This document shows positions 37,609-48,431 of a DNA stretch of 64,000 bases, one piece after another (position 1 is the stretch's first letter; the number at the start of each line of letters is the position of its first letter). Location: assembly GCF_000967195.1 (NCBI RefSeq), contig NZ_KQ033871.1, positions 966,138 to 1,030,137 on the forward strand, written 5' to 3'. Source of the DNA: Lactobacillus kullabergensis. GTDB lineage: Bacteria > Bacillota > Bacilli > Lactobacillales > Lactobacillaceae. The notes under the pieces are model-generated. The model was not told the origin of the DNA. It did no database searches and saw only the letters and a list, made by a program, of their open reading frames with translations. The translations under genes were made by a program, and so were the position numbers.

Positions 37609-38829
37609 CTATTTTGAAGCACCAGAAGTAGTATCAGAATCAGTATTAGAAACTTTTATTTTCTTGTTTCTAATAACAGTTAGATTTTCTCTTCCTTCAA
37701 CTAAAAATGGTGTATCTTTTTGTAACAATAAATCGACTAATAATGGTGGTAATGCTAATTTTGCAGCATTCTCCTGAGTAATTTCTGTTTCAATTTGATT
37801 GGACTCACCACTTTTAATTTTGGCAATAAAGTCAGGCTCGATTAGTGACTCACGTCCAATAGCTATGATATCACCATGGTTCAACGCATCTAAAGCGTCA
37901 TCTGCAGTATGAACCCCTGAAGAAACAATAGTGGTAGCTTTATCACCTATATTATTTTTTAAGATTTGTCCATAACTTTGCTCATAACCCTGTGGCTTAG
38001 CATTGTATTTGCTGAATAAAGAGTAATGAATATAGTCAACACCTAAATCTGCGATTCGATTAGCTAAAGTTAAACCATCTTTAAGAGTATAACCCATTGT
38101 GTTGCTTAATTTTCCTGTCATTCTGCTTGGCATATTTTCTTCAGGAGTCAATCTATAACCAATTACAAAATCAGGTTTGTCTTTAGCTGCGTCTATGACA
38201 GCATGTACAACAGCAAGTGGTAACCGCATTCTATTTTCTAAACTACCACCCCACTTATCCTCTCTATGATTATACAATGGTGAAAAGAACTCATGGAGTA
38301 AATACCAATTAGCGCCGTGAATTTCAACACCATCAAAACCGGCTTTTATTACTCGTTTTGTTGCAGAAGCAAAACTTTTTATCAGCGATTCGATATCATC
38401 TTCCGTCATCACTTTATCGATGATATTTCCATCTTTTTGTTCCTGTATTTTGCTTGGTACTTGAACGAAACCATATTTTTCAGCTGTACCTGAAGCCTGT
38501 TTACCCGCATGATGAAGTTGAACAATTGCTTTATTCCCGTGTTTTTTCATTACTGAAGCTAATTTACTTAGACCGGGTATGAATCTATCATCGTCTAAAC
38601 CTAATTCGTTATTATAAAAACCATATTTGGAAACATAAGAAGCACCAGTAATCAGTAAACCCTGACAATCTGATCTTTTTCCAAAGTAATTTAAGGCTGT
38701 TTCACCTACTGTGCCATCATTTTCACCATAAAGGGACAACATTGGTGACAAAGCAGTTCGTGAAGGAATCGTCACTCGACTTCTTTTAAACGTGTATGGT
38801 GTAATTAATTTGGAATATTTGTTTTTCAT
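37609..38829 (-). CDS. NADH:flavin oxidoreductase, old yellow enzyme family
   Basis: 406-residue FMN enzyme with a TIM-barrel core. Signs: IPSRTALSPMLSLYG at the N-terminus, QLHHAGKQASG (about 103), GFDGVEIHGANWYLLHEFFSP (about 165) with the conserved His/Asn pair replaced by His-Gly-Ala-Asn, NHREDKWGGSLENR (about 188), and phosphate-binding VSSGVHTADDAL and IGRESLIEPD near the end. Substrate unknown. The C-terminus has an added ~20-residue tail of polar residues. Strand opposite to its upstream neighbours; lies in the variable block between rpoD and trmK. Confidence 0.85.
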   Translation of the reverse strand: MKNKYSKLITPYTFKRSRVTIPSRTALSPMLSLYGENDGTVGETALNYFGKRSDCQGLLITGASYVSKYGFYNNELGLDDDRFIPGLSKLASVMKKHGNKAIVQLHHAGKQASGTAEKYGFVQVPSKIQEQKDGNIIDKVMTEDDIESLIKSFASATKRVIKAGFDGVEIHGANWYLLHEFFSPLYNHREDKWGGSLENRMRLPLAVVHAVIDAAKDKPDFVIGYRLTPEENMPSRMTGKLSNTMGYTLKDGLTLANRIADLGVDYIHYSLFSKYNAKPQGYEQSYGQILKNNIGDKATTIVSSGVHTADDALDALNHGDIIAIGRESLIEPDFIAKIKSGESNQIETEITQENAAKLALPPLLVDLLLQKDTPFLVEGRENLTVIRNKKIKVSNTDSDTTSGASK

Positions 38830-38948
38830 AATTCTATCCTTTCTTATGATTGTTATCTACTTCACTAACTTATAATATAAGATATTAATTGAAAGAACAA
38901 CTTTTTTTGATAAATTAATTTAAATTATAAAAAAGGAGAAAGTCTTAA

Positions 38949-39035
38949 TATGTTAGAGCCAAAATAAAACTAAAAGGACTAACTCCGATTGAATATCGAG
39001 AGTTAATCCTTAGTAAAAATAATAAAGTATCCTAA
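38949..39035 (+). mobile_element. Remnant of an IS3-family (IS150-like) transposase
   Basis: Reading from 38949 on the plus strand gives YVRAKIKLKGLTPIEYREL and on to ILSKNNKVS followed by a TAA (39033-39035). KLKGLTPIEYR is the C-terminal motif of IS3-family OrfB transposases (compare the usual ...RIQLKLKGLSPVEYR). The upstream sequence contains stops in this frame, so only the last ~28 codons survive. No terminal repeats of the element could be fixed with confidence. It lies 57 bases from the rpoD stop, at the edge of the variable block. Confidence 0.65.
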
Positions 39036-39092
39036 TTTTAAGGCTCACATCAGAGATTGGTAACTGTCCATAACTTTAATTTAAAAGGCTAA

Positions 39093-40214
39093 CTAATCTA
39101 AGAAATCTCGTAGTTGATTTGACCTACTTGGATGTCTTAATTTCCGTAAAGCTTTAGCTTCAATTTGACGAATACGCTCACGGGTAACTCCAAACACTTT
39201 GCCAACTTCCTCAAGTGTTCTAGTTCGACCATCATCAAGTCCAAAACGTAAGCGAAGAACATTTTCTTCTCTGTCTGTTAAGGTATCAAGCACTTCTTCT
39301 AATTGCTCTTTCAGCATTTCATAAGAAGCATGTTGTTCAGGACTAGTTGCATCTTTATCCTTAATGAAATCTCCAAGATGAGAATCGTCCTCTTCCCCAA
39401 TTGGAGTTTCTAAGGATACCGGCTCTTGAGCTATCTTTAAAATGTCACGCACTTTAGAAGTAGGCATGTCCATTTCTGCCCCGATTTCTTCTGGAGTCGG
39501 TTCACGACCTAAGTCTTGCAGTAATTGTCTTTGGATTCTGATTAACTTATTAATAGTTTCGACCATGTGAACTGGAATTCTGATAGTTCTAGCTTGGTCG
39601 GCGATCGCACGAGTTATTGCCTGCCTGATCCACCAAGTTGCATAAGTTGAGAACTTGAAACCTAGGCTGTAATCAAATTTATCCACGGCCTTCATCAGAC
39701 CCATATTTCCTTCTTGAATCAAATCAAGAAATGACATACCACGGCCTACATAACGTTTAGCAATAGAAACAACTAAACGCAAGTTGGCTTCTGCCAGCTC
39801 CTGTTTAGCTTCTTCATCACCTTTTTCAATCCTTTTTGCCAAAGAAATTTCTTGATCAGCATTCAGTAAGGGTACCCGACCGATTTCTTTCAGATACATT
39901 CTGACCGGATCATTCATCCTTACGCTTGAAGGTGCTGACATATCTTTTAATTCAGCTTTTTCAACATCTTTTTGCTTTTTCAAGGCTAACCTCGATGGGT
40001 TACCTTTTTCATCAACAATACTGATGCCGTTATCTTCAAATTCCTGAACTAATTGATCGACTGCTTTTCCCTGTAGTTTATAGGGCTTAATCAATTGAGC
40101 AACAAATTCCTTTTCCGTAATAGATTTATCTTTTTTAACATCTTTAACAACCTTTTTAACCATCTTGTCTAAAGATAATTTTTCGTTGTTAGCTGCTTGT
40201 TCCTTATCTGCCAC
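39093..40214 (-). CDS. rpoD: RNA polymerase primary sigma factor (sigma-A)
   Basis: 373 residues, the housekeeping sigma factor. Region 1.2 [16 protein letters not shown] (about 104), region 2 with [32 protein letters not shown] (-10 recognition), region 3 and region 4.2 with [21 protein letters not shown] (-35 recognition). Lysine-rich region 1.1 at the N-terminus. Starts 13 bases after the dnaG stop. Usual Firmicutes order dnaG-rpoD, but the following trmK is displaced. Confidence 0.97.
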   Translation of the reverse strand: MADKEQAANNEKLSLDKMVKKVVKDVKKDKSITEKEFVAQLIKPYKLQGKAVDQLVQEFEDNGISIVDEKGNPSRLALKKQKDVEKAELKDMSAPSSVRMNDPVRMYLKEIGRVPLLNADQEISLAKRIEKGDEEAKQELAEANLRLVVSIAKRYVGRGMSFLDLIQEGNMGLMKAVDKFDYSLGFKFSTYATWWIRQAITRAIADQARTIRIPVHMVETINKLIRIQRQLLQDLGREPTPEEIGAEMDMPTSKVRDILKIAQEPVSLETPIGEEDDSHLGDFIKDKDATSPEQHASYEMLKEQLEEVLDTLTDREENVLRLRFGLDDGRTRTLEEVGKVFGVTRERIRQIEAKALRKLRHPSRSNQLRDFLD

Positions 40215-40227
40215 AATAAGCCCCCCT

Positions 40228-42033
40228 TTAACCCTGAATTCTTTTTAACTGCAAAATTTTGCGAGTAATATCTAATATTTCGTCTGTGTCAGTTTTGCGT
40301 TTTGCGTCTTGTAAATCATTCATTAAATGTTGCAGTTTAATATTAATTTTGCGCATATTTAATGCGTTTATTTGCTCATCAATTTCGCGGTCTGAAAAAT
40401 CCTGGGGCATGTTTGTCATTTCAGCATTAACTATTATACCTTGAAGTTCGCTGGGAATAAAATCTAAAAAACTATTAACTGTTGGATTTTCTTGATTTTC
40501 ACTAAAATTTAACCATAATTCCGCTAATCTTTGATATTTTGAATCTGGAAATAAAAATTGATGGGCAAGTAAATATTCTTGAGCATGCCTTGAATGAATA
40601 AATAAATATAATAATCGTGTTTGAATAGGATCAATGGCTTCCTGCTTTTGAGCCTTATCTATTGGTGGATCTGAATAATTATAGGACTTACCTTGTTCCT
40701 GTGCAGGATAACCTTGGTGTCTCTTTGCTTGATTTTGCTGCCTGCGGTATTTTGTCAAGTTCACTTTAAGTGAATCTTGTGCCACACCTTGTTCCTTGGC
40801 GATTTTGTTTAAATATAAATCTTGTTCAACTGGATTAGATAATTGAGCTATTTCCTTCATTGCCTCATCTAAGTATGCTAATTTTTCCCTATCATTTGCC
40901 AGATTGTATTTCTGCTTTAGCCTTTTAAGGAAAAAATCCGTCGGTGTCAACGCACCTTTGACTTCGTCTTGGTATTTTTCAGCACCATATTTTTTGACAT
41001 ATTCATCAGGATCAAGTTTTTCAGGCAAAACAACAATTCCTAAGTTAAAGCCTCCAACTTGATTAAACATTCTAGTTGCTCGTTCTTCAGCATGTATCCC
41101 AGGATCATCACCATCATAATTTATGATAATATTATTAGTAATTCTACGTAACATATATACTTGCTGATCTGTCAAGCTGGTACCCATCGACGCGATACCA
41201 GATTTTATTCCAGCTTTATATGCTGCAATTACATCCATATAGCCTTCATACAAAATCAAGTGTTTTTCGCTGCGAGCTGCTTTTTTTGCTTCTGCAAAAT
41301 GGAATAGAGTCTTTGATTTAGTAAATACTTCGGTCTCAGGACTATTAATATATTTAGCTTCTGTTTTGTCTTTTGCAAGTCTTCTACCAGAAAAACCAAC
41401 GACATAGTCTCCTTCGTTACTAAGCGGAAACATTAACCTTTCCCTAAAACGATCGAATAATTCTCCGTTTTGCGATTGAACAAACAAACCACTTTTTATC
41501 AGGTCTTCATCTTTAAAATTTTGTCCTCTAAGATAAGTTAGTAGTAAATTATTTTGTTTAGGAGCATAACCGATCCGGAAATGACTAATTATTTCTTGAT
41601 TAAGGCCACGTTTTTCAGCGTAATTATACCCTGGCTTTCCTGCATTAGTAGAAATTAATACTCTGTGATAAAAGTCGGCTGCTTCTTCATTTATTTTGAT
41701 GAGTATATTAGAAAATTTTGGTTTTTGACTGGAATATTCACCAATATCAATATGAGCAAAATCAGCTAATTTTTGAACACTTTCCGGAAAAGTTAAATTT
41801 TCCTTATACATTAGAAATGAAAAAACGTTGCCACCTTTACCGCAACCAAAGCACTTAAAAAATTGTTTTCCCTCGCTAACAGTAAATGAAGGCGTTTTTT
41901 CTTCATGAAAAGGACAGAGACCGACAAAATCCTTGCCCTTCTTTTCAAGTGAAACATACTGACTTATGACATTGACAATATTGACATTATTACGAACTTT
42001 AGCAATTGTTTCTTCAGGTATAAGACCAGCCAT
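40228..42033 (-). CDS. dnaG: DNA primase
   Basis: 601 residues. The N-terminal CHC2 zinc finger shows [11 protein letters not shown] and [10 protein letters not shown] (Cys40, His43, Cys61, Cys64 region). The TOPRIM domain has the acidic motifs [16 protein letters not shown] and [13 protein letters not shown]-terminal helicase-binding domain from about residue 445 with an acidic/Gln-rich linker before it. Makes RNA primers for the lagging strand. Between glyS and rpoD, all co-directional. Confidence 0.95.
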   Translation of the reverse strand: MAGLIPEETIAKVRNNVNIVNVISQYVSLEKKGKDFVGLCPFHEEKTPSFTVSEGKQFFKCFGCGKGGNVFSFLMYKENLTFPESVQKLADFAHIDIGEYSSQKPKFSNILIKINEEAADFYHRVLISTNAGKPGYNYAEKRGLNQEIISHFRIGYAPKQNNLLLTYLRGQNFKDEDLIKSGLFVQSQNGELFDRFRERLMFPLSNEGDYVVGFSGRRLAKDKTEAKYINSPETEVFTKSKTLFHFAEAKKAARSEKHLILYEGYMDVIAAYKAGIKSGIASMGTSLTDQQVYMLRRITNNIIINYDGDDPGIHAEERATRMFNQVGGFNLGIVVLPEKLDPDEYVKKYGAEKYQDEVKGALTPTDFFLKRLKQKYNLANDREKLAYLDEAMKEIAQLSNPVEQDLYLNKIAKEQGVAQDSLKVNLTKYRRQQNQAKRHQGYPAQEQGKSYNYSDPPIDKAQKQEAIDPIQTRLLYLFIHSRHAQEYLLAHQFLFPDSKYQRLAELWLNFSENQENPTVNSFLDFIPSELQGIIVNAEMTNMPQDFSDREIDEQINALNMRKINIKLQHLMNDLQDAKRKTDTDEILDITRKILQLKRIQG

Positions 42034-42047
42034 CTTTTCACCTACTT

Positions 42048-44114
42048 TTATTTAATAACTAATTTGCTTAGATCACCGAGCCGCTTTGCAAGTTGTGCTA
42101 TCCCATTAAGCTGTGCTAAACGGTTATTTTTAATAGCTTCATTCTTATCCATAATCATATTTGTCTCAAAGTAAAGATCAATGACAGGTTGTAGTTTTAC
42201 AAAGCCATCATAAAGTTTTGAGAGATCATTAACCTTGCTTAAGCTGCTAACTCCATCAGCAAGTTCAGTTTCAGTATTATTTTCAAACATTTCTCGTTTT
42301 ACAACATTTTGCCCCTTGTACTTAGCTTTTTGCAAAATATTGTTTATTCTGATTAAGCTTTCAACAACTGGCTTGAATTTATCATCATCATGGTGTAATT
42401 GCAAAACTTTTGCTGCAGCCAAAATTTGGATGGGATCTTGTTGACTTGAAGCTAGAACTGCATCAATGATGTCATATTTATAGTTATTTTTCTGTAAATA
42501 CTGTTTAATACGATCCCGAATAAAGGATGAAATTTCCTCTTCCTGTTCAGCTTTTTTAGGCAGTTTAGCTGGTGTCTTATTTTCAAGAGCTGAAACAATT
42601 TCCGGTAGCATTTCATTAAATGGTAATGACCATTGTTGATTTAACAATATTCGTACAATGCCATAAGCATAACGACGTAGAGCATATGGATCATTTGAAG
42701 AACTAGGGATCATACCAGCGGCGAAGAAAGTAATAATAGTATCTAATTTATCAGCAACAGATAATAATGAACCAACCGTTGTTTTAGGTAATTCTCCTTC
42801 AGAGGTAGTTGGCATGTAATGCTCTTCAATGGCATCAGCTACATCATCGTTTTCTCCAGCTAATTTGGCATAGTGCCTTCCCATTACTCCTTGAAGTTCA
42901 GCGAATTCACCTACCATCTGGGTAACTAAATCAAATTTGTAAAGCTGACTGGCCCGATCAAAATCTTTGACCACTTGATCATTTAGTTGCCATTTGTTAG
43001 CCAAGAAGTCACCTATGATCCGAACGCGCTTCATCTTTTCGGACATTGATCCAATTTTATCGTGAAATGAAACATTATCAAGTTTTTGTACAAAATGACT
43101 GAGAGGGTATTTACGGTCTTCATCATAAAAGAATTGCGCGTCATCAAGCCGTGCTACTAGCACTTTTTCATTACCTAAAACAACATTTTCTAAGTAATCT
43201 TTATTACCATTACGTACAGCTATGAAATGATTGATTAATTTATCATTTTGATCATAAACTTCAAAGTAACGTTGATTATCCTTCATAGAAGTTATTAAAA
43301 CTTCTTTAGGCATTTCCAAATACTTTTTGTCAAAAGAGCCGGTGAAAACTGTAGGAAATTCAACCAAATTTGTTACCTCTTCAAGTAAACTTTTATCTGG
43401 CTTAATTTGCCAATTATTCTTTTTAACCAATTTGTTCATTTGATCAACTATCATTGTGCGACGTTTGGTTGAGTCAACAATTACAAACTGATCTTTTAAA
43501 GCATCTTCATAGTCACTACTGTTAGCTAGTACAACACTGTCGCCTAAAAAGCGATGACCTTCAGTTTTTCGGCCAGCTGTGATGTCTAAAATTTTGACTG
43601 GTATTACTTCATTACCATAAAGTGAGACCAGCCAATGAATAGGGCGAACAAATTCAAAATCATGAGAATCCCACCGCATCTTGGTTGGAAAAGTCATAGC
43701 TTTGACAATGTCGCTCATACCTAAAAGGATATCAGTGGTTTTTTTACCTTCTTTTTGAACATGAACATAAGCATATTCGGTACCTTTTAATTCCTCAAAA
43801 TAAATATCATCAGTAGTCATTCCTTGACCACGAGCAAATCCTTGAGCAGCTCTAGTCCAATTCTTATCCTGATCCAGTGCAATTTTTTTGGCAGGACCCT
43901 TTTTTATTTCGTCAATATCGGCCTGTTTTTCAGAAAGCTGCTCTACTAAAATAGTCAACCTTCGGGGTGTGGAAAATGTTTTAATGCTTTTAAATTTAAG
44001 CCCGTTCTCTCTAAGAAACTTGCTGGTCTTTTCAGCTAACTGCTTAACACTCCTTTCAACGACATGGGCTGGCATTTCTTCAGTACCAATTTCAAATAAA
44101 TAATCTTTAGCCAT
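42048..44114 (-). CDS. glyS: Glycine--tRNA ligase beta subunit
   Basis: 688 residues. Starts [21 protein letters not shown], the family N-terminus; carries [18 protein letters not shown] (about 133), and an HD-like domain with [22 protein letters not shown]. The C-terminal ~120 residues form the anticodon-binding DALR domain. It functions as alpha2beta2 with GlyQ, whose gene overlaps its start by eight bases. Under control of the T-box upstream of glyQ. Confidence 0.96.
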   Translation of the reverse strand: MAKDYLFEIGTEEMPAHVVERSVKQLAEKTSKFLRENGLKFKSIKTFSTPRRLTILVEQLSEKQADIDEIKKGPAKKIALDQDKNWTRAAQGFARGQGMTTDDIYFEELKGTEYAYVHVQKEGKKTTDILLGMSDIVKAMTFPTKMRWDSHDFEFVRPIHWLVSLYGNEVIPVKILDITAGRKTEGHRFLGDSVVLANSSDYEDALKDQFVIVDSTKRRTMIVDQMNKLVKKNNWQIKPDKSLLEEVTNLVEFPTVFTGSFDKKYLEMPKEVLITSMKDNQRYFEVYDQNDKLINHFIAVRNGNKDYLENVVLGNEKVLVARLDDAQFFYDEDRKYPLSHFVQKLDNVSFHDKIGSMSEKMKRVRIIGDFLANKWQLNDQVVKDFDRASQLYKFDLVTQMVGEFAELQGVMGRHYAKLAGENDDVADAIEEHYMPTTSEGELPKTTVGSLLSVADKLDTIITFFAAGMIPSSSNDPYALRRYAYGIVRILLNQQWSLPFNEMLPEIVSALENKTPAKLPKKAEQEEEISSFIRDRIKQYLQKNNYKYDIIDAVLASSQQDPIQILAAAKVLQLHHDDDKFKPVVESLIRINNILQKAKYKGQNVVKREMFENNTETELADGVSSLSKVNDLSKLYDGFVKLQPVIDLYFETNMIMDKNEAIKNNRLAQLNGIAQLAKRLGDLSKLVIK

Positions 44115-45024
44115 TTTCTAGTCCTGCCTTCTTATCTTCTGCATTTTTTAACAAAGGAAAACCTCTTTTTTCACGTTCTCTTACAAAACATACAGCTACT
44201 TCATGTGCCATGTTTCTAATTCTGGCCAAATATCCTGCTCTTTCAGTAACCGATACGGCTCCACGAGCATCGAGCAAATTGAAAGTATGTGAGCATTTCA
44301 AAATATAGTCATAAGCAGGCTGAACTAAATTAAGTCCAATTAATTCCTGGGCCGTTCTTTCATAAACATCAAAAAACTTTAATAGATCTTCCTGGTTTGA
44401 TTCTTCAAAAGCATATTTAGAATTCTCATACTCAGCTTCTTTAAATATGTCGCGATAAAGAACCCCATCTCCCCATTCGAGGTCAAAAACGGTATTAACA
44501 TCTTGTATATAAGAAGCCAGTCGTTCAACACCATAAGTTATTTCACTCATTGTTGGCTTAACATCAAGTTCGCCGACGGTTTGAAAGTATGTGAATTGAC
44601 TTACTTCCATGCCGTCAAGCCAAACTTCCCAACCAACACCAGCGCAGCCCATTGAAGGATTTTCCCAGTTGTCTTCGACAAAGCGAATATCATGTTCCAA
44701 AGGATTAATACCAAGTTCCTTCAAACTATCGAGATAATATTGCTGAATATTTTCTGGTGCCGGCTTAATTACTACTTGAAATTGATGATGTTGAAACAAA
44801 CGATTAGGATTTTCACCATATCTCCCGTCAGCTGGACGTCTTGAGGGCTCAACATAACAAGCTGCCCAGGGCTCCGGACCAACAGCTCGCAAAAAAGTAT
44901 AAGGACTCATAGTTCCTGCGCCCTTTTCAACATCATAAGAAGGCATTACCATGCATCCTTTTGAGGACCAAAACTTTTCTAATTTAAAAATCATATCTTG
45001 AATAGTTAATTTTTTCTTTGCCAT
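44107..45024 (-). CDS. glyQ: Glycine--tRNA ligase alpha subunit
   Basis: 305 residues, the catalytic class II subunit. Typical sequence: [24 protein letters not shown] at the N-terminus, [23 protein letters not shown] (about 53), [21 protein letters not shown] (about 116), [12 protein letters not shown] (about 168). RBS AAGGAAAT before the ATG. First gene of the glyQ-glyS pair, behind a T-box leader that reads glycine tRNA charging. Confidence 0.97.
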   Translation of the reverse strand: MAKKKLTIQDMIFKLEKFWSSKGCMVMPSYDVEKGAGTMSPYTFLRAVGPEPWAACYVEPSRRPADGRYGENPNRLFQHHQFQVVIKPAPENIQQYYLDSLKELGINPLEHDIRFVEDNWENPSMGCAGVGWEVWLDGMEVSQFTYFQTVGELDVKPTMSEITYGVERLASYIQDVNTVFDLEWGDGVLYRDIFKEAEYENSKYAFEESNQEDLLKFFDVYERTAQELIGLNLVQPAYDYILKCSHTFNLLDARGAVSVTERAGYLARIRNMAHEVAVCFVREREKRGFPLLKNAEDKKAGLENG

Positions 45025-45047
45025 TTATATTTCCTTCCTGCATAAGA

Positions 45048-45225
45048 CCATAAAAAAAGCCTATGCAAAACATGCATAGGGACGAGATTTAGTCGCGGTT
45101 CCACCCTAATTCAGGAAATAGTTCCTGCTCTTAATTAATTTAGCTAGAGGTGCCTTTTCCCAGGTGCTCTTTCACCCTCAACACTCGCTTAACTGGTACT
45201 TTTTTATCCTCATTATAGCCAATAC
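45048..45225 (-). promoter_or_regulatory. glyQS T-box riboswitch
   Basis: On the minus strand the leader has the T-box sequence AGGGTGGAACCGCG (45094-45107) in the antiterminator, then a terminator with stem CCTATGCA/TGCATAGG (45060-45067 and 45073-45080) and seven T residues. The specifier is GGC, at 45152-45154, in the context GAAAAGGCACC, equivalent to GAAAGGCAUU of the Bacillus glyQS T-box. A 5' AAGTACC segment matches the S-turn side. The helix between them is short. Uncharged tRNA-Gly (GCC anticodon) should stabilise the antiterminator and allow glyQS expression. A promoter lies further upstream; its boxes are poor. Confidence 0.9.
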
Positions 45226-45265
45226 ATATTATTATTTTATCATAAAAAGTATTCAATCAGAAGTG

Positions 45266-46021
45266 CTAGTCAGTTAATTTCAATTCATCCAAAAACTTTT
45301 TAGTTTTGAGATTGAGATCAATGGTTTCCTGATAAATACGATCAATAGCTTTGCGTGTCGCTTTTTTGGTAGCAGAATTAATTTTAATATTACCTAATCT
45401 GTTAAAAGGAAGTAAAAAGATAGTTCTCAAAACAGCTGTTTCTTTTGGTTTTAAATGCAAACGAGATGGATCAGCATAAAAGTGCTTACTACACAAAATA
45501 CCACCTTTTCTGATTGAATAGTCAAACTCTCCCTGCTTTTCTCCACAGATCACACAGCTTCTCAGCTCTGGCTCTACTCCGTAAGCTGCTAGCAATTGCA
45601 TTTGTACTATCTGAGTTATCATTTCAGGATCAGTACCTGAATTAATCTTTTGCAAAGCAAAATTTGCCAAATTGTAATACTTACCAAGGTTTTGGTATTC
45701 AATAAATGCATGATCTATCAAATCAAGAACAAAAGAAGCGTAAGCGTTTTTAATTAAATCGTCATATATTCCATCAAATTGCTTTACATTTTTGAATGTC
45801 CTCAAAGTACTCAAACCATGTCCAGAAGAATAAATGACATAAGTTCCATAAGAAAAATTAAGCAATGATGCACCTAATTTAGACTTTGCTTTTAGTGCAC
45901 CACGAGCAAGCAATGTGATTATCCCATTTTTTTCTGTCATTATTTTGGCCAGTAAATCAGCCTCATGATACTTTTGCCTTTTAAAAACTATGCCATTAAC
46001 TTCCTTGAGCTCACGAACCAT
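45266..46021 (-). CDS. recO: DNA repair protein RecO
   Basis: 251 residues. N-terminal OB-fold (VNGIVFKRQKYHEADLLAKIMTEKNG), middle helical part, and a zinc-finger-like C-terminal region CVICGEKQGEFDYSIRKGGILCSKH (about 162-187). Loads RecA on gaps with RecF/RecR. Its ATG follows the era stop codon directly, which is the usual era-recO arrangement. Confidence 0.93.
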   Translation of the reverse strand: MVRELKEVNGIVFKRQKYHEADLLAKIMTEKNGIITLLARGALKAKSKLGASLLNFSYGTYVIYSSGHGLSTLRTFKNVKQFDGIYDDLIKNAYASFVLDLIDHAFIEYQNLGKYYNLANFALQKINSGTDPEMITQIVQMQLLAAYGVEPELRSCVICGEKQGEFDYSIRKGGILCSKHFYADPSRLHLKPKETAVLRTIFLLPFNRLGNIKINSATKKATRKAIDRIYQETIDLNLKTKKFLDELKLTD

Positions 46022-46930
46022 TTAGGCCAGATCCTTCGGATTATAACCTATTTTTCTTAAAAATTGCGGGTCAGAACGCCAATTGTGCTGGACTTTTACC
46101 CAAAGATGCAAATTAACTTTTTCACCTAGCAAATCCTCAACTTGGCGTCTGGAATTGATCCCAATTTGCTTGAGCATCTTACCGCCTTTACCAATAATAA
46201 TGCCTTTTTGCCCATTTTTTTCAACATAAATTGTAGCTTCAATCTGCAACTTATTGTTTTCATGCTTATTCATTTGTTCCACCCAAACAGCGGCAGCATG
46301 AGGAACTTCTTCAGCTGTAAACTTTAAAATTTGTTCACGAATCAGTTCTGCAACCATAAAATATTCAGGACGATCTGTTATTTGATCTGTGCCATAATAC
46401 TTAGGTCCTTCAGGTAAATATTGATATAAAACTTGAATTAGATCACTAATTCCAACTCCTTGAGTTGCAGATACCGGCAAAAACTCTTTAAAAATATTTA
46501 GCTTACGATATTGATCAATTATTGGTAAAAGCTCATTTGGATTAACTTGATCTACTTTATTAATAAGGAGCACAATGGGAACTGTTGTCTTTTGCAATAG
46601 TTCCGCAATATAAGCATCACCTTTGCCCATTTTTTCTGGTTCTACCATAAACAAAATCAGGTCAACATCGTTCAAGCTAGATAAGCTGGCTTTATCCATG
46701 TAGTTATCTAAATCAAGGTGTGGCTTAAATATTCCAGGTGTATCAATAAAAATTGCCTGCATTTCATCAGTTGTATAAATTCCAGAAATTTTATTACGCG
46801 TAGTTTGTGGCTTACTGGAAGTAATTGCTACTTTTTGCCCTACTAGATAATTCATTAAAGTAGATTTACCAACGTTAGGTCTTCCTAACAAAGCAACAAA
46901 TCCAGATTTTATTTTCTTGTTTTCAACCAT
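46022..46930 (-). CDS. era: GTPase Era, ribosome assembly
   Basis: 302 residues. GTPase motifs: G1 GRPNVGKST (about 16-24), G2 TTR, G3 DTPG, G4 NKVD, followed by a C-terminal KH domain with [13 protein letters not shown] (about 253). Binds 16S rRNA near its 3' end in 30S maturation. Overlaps ybeY by one base and abuts recO. Confidence 0.96.
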   Translation of the reverse strand: MVENKKIKSGFVALLGRPNVGKSTLMNYLVGQKVAITSSKPQTTRNKISGIYTTDEMQAIFIDTPGIFKPHLDLDNYMDKASLSSLNDVDLILFMVEPEKMGKGDAYIAELLQKTTVPIVLLINKVDQVNPNELLPIIDQYRKLNIFKEFLPVSATQGVGISDLIQVLYQYLPEGPKYYGTDQITDRPEYFMVAELIREQILKFTAEEVPHAAAVWVEQMNKHENNKLQIEATIYVEKNGQKGIIIGKGGKMLKQIGINSRRQVEDLLGEKVNLHLWVKVQHNWRSDPQFLRKIGYNPKDLA

Positions 46931-47451
46931 TATTTACCTCTGCCTTCATCCAACTGATCTGGATACAATGGCAAACCATAATCTTCCAACACTTTTCCTT
47001 GTATTTTAAACATGGTTTTTGCCTCGTCTGGTTCAATATGATCATATCCGTTAAGATGCAAAAAACCGTGAACTAAAGTATAACCGAATTCACGATCCCA
47101 ACCTGTACTATATTCCATACTGTGTCGCATAATAACGCTTGGACACATAAATAAATCACCAATATCTTCAATGAATTCAGGATCATCAAACACACTAAAG
47201 TCAATTTGATCTGCCCCATCTTCAATAGCAAAAGAAATCACATCAGTTGGTCTGTTTTTACCGCGATATTTTTTATTAATTTCATTACTGCGTTTTTCAT
47301 CAATGAAATTAATACTCATTTCTAAGTTGTTCTTTTTATTTATTTCCTTTTTAGCAAGCAAAAGGAGATTGGTAATCCACTTTTGCCAATCACGTTTTTC
47401 ATTTTCAAGAAAACCAACTTCATCATTAAAAGTAATATCTATTGAATCCAT
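46930..47451 (-). CDS. ybeY: Endoribonuclease YbeY
   Basis: 173 residues. The zinc motif [11 protein letters not shown] (about 131-141) is the family mark HGxLHLxGYDH. N-terminal [28 protein letters not shown] is likewise conserved. Takes part in 16S rRNA maturation and ribosome quality control. Placed phoH-ybeY-era as in most Firmicutes, five bases after the phoH stop. Confidence 0.95.
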   Translation of the reverse strand: MDSIDITFNDEVGFLENEKRDWQKWITNLLLLAKKEINKKNNLEMSINFIDEKRSNEINKKYRGKNRPTDVISFAIEDGADQIDFSVFDDPEFIEDIGDLFMCPSVIMRHSMEYSTGWDREFGYTLVHGFLHLNGYDHIEPDEAKTMFKIQGKVLEDYGLPLYPDQLDEGRGK

Positions 47452-47456
47452 TAAAT

Positions 47457-48407
47457 CTATTTTTCTTCCTTTTCGTAGGCATTAATAATTTTAGCAACAA
47501 CCGGATGACGAACAACATCATTAGCTGAAAACCAGATAAATTTAATTTGTTCAATTTTCTTCAAAATCCGTTCAGCATCTATTAAACCACTGTGTTGTTT
47601 ACCGGGAAGATCAACCTGCGTCATATCACCATTAACGATCATTTTCGAATTAAAGCCTAACCTGGTTAAAAACATTTTCATCTGCGCATCAGTAGTATTT
47701 TGAGCTTCATCAAGAATAACAAATGCATCATCTAACGTACGTCCACGCATATATGCTAATGGAGCCACTTCAATAATTCCTCGTTCCATTAAATGATCAG
47801 TAGTATTTGTCCCTAAAATAGCATAAAGCGAATCATAAATAGGTCTCAGGTATGGATCAACTTTTTCTTTAAGATCACCAGGTAAAAATCCCAGTGACTC
47901 TCCAGCTTCAACTGCAGGTCTGGTCAAAATAATCCTTGAAACTTCACCCTTTTTAAAAGCTGCAACAGCACAAACCACGGCGATAAACGTCTTACCGGTA
48001 CCAGCAGGACCGATTCCAAATACTACATCATTTTTTTCAATGGCTTCGACATATTTTTTCTGTCCCATATTTTTGACTCTAATCGGCTTGCCTTTAGCAT
48101 CCCGAATTAAAATCTTTTTATATAGGTCAGGAAAGTATTCAGTTGTTCCCTTATCAGCCATTTTCATTGCGCTGACAACGTCAGCAGGACCAATATTAAT
48201 ATTGGCACTAACAACGCTATCTAAAGCTTTCAGAACAGCTAAAACTTTTTTGATGTCATTATCATCACCTTGAATAGCTATACTGTTGCCAGTATCAACT
48301 ACACTGGCATTATATCCAGTTGATAAAAGACTTAAATTCTTATCATTAATACCAACTAATTTTTGGATGTTCTCAGGATTTTTAGGAATAAAATTGGTTT
48401 GGGCCAA
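47457..48407 (-). CDS. phoH: PhoH-like ATPase
   Basis: 316 residues. Walker A GIGPAGTGKTFIAV (about 132), Walker B FVILDEAQNTT (about 230), with SLGFLPGDLKEKVDPYLRPIYD between them. The N-terminal ~90 residues form a KH-like domain. Probably an RNA helicase/ATPase acting with YbeY (family inference). It starts 24 bases downstream of the yqeY stop. Confidence 0.93.
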   Translation of the reverse strand: MAQTNFIPKNPENIQKLVGINDKNLSLLSTGYNASVVDTGNSIAIQGDDNDIKKVLAVLKALDSVVSANINIGPADVVSAMKMADKGTTEYFPDLYKKILIRDAKGKPIRVKNMGQKKYVEAIEKNDVVFGIGPAGTGKTFIAVVCAVAAFKKGEVSRIILTRPAVEAGESLGFLPGDLKEKVDPYLRPIYDSLYAILGTNTTDHLMERGIIEVAPLAYMRGRTLDDAFVILDEAQNTTDAQMKMFLTRLGFNSKMIVNGDMTQVDLPGKQHSGLIDAERILKKIEQIKFIWFSANDVVRHPVVAKIINAYEKEEK

Positions 48408-48431
48408 ATAACTCTGCTCCTTTTCTTGTGC

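Noticed and set aside
45200-45225. TATAAT in the glyQS leader as the promoter
   Set aside because: It fits the base of T-box Stem I (GCTA with TAGC, GAGG with CCTC), and no fair -35 lies 17 bases upstream; more likely part of the RNA.
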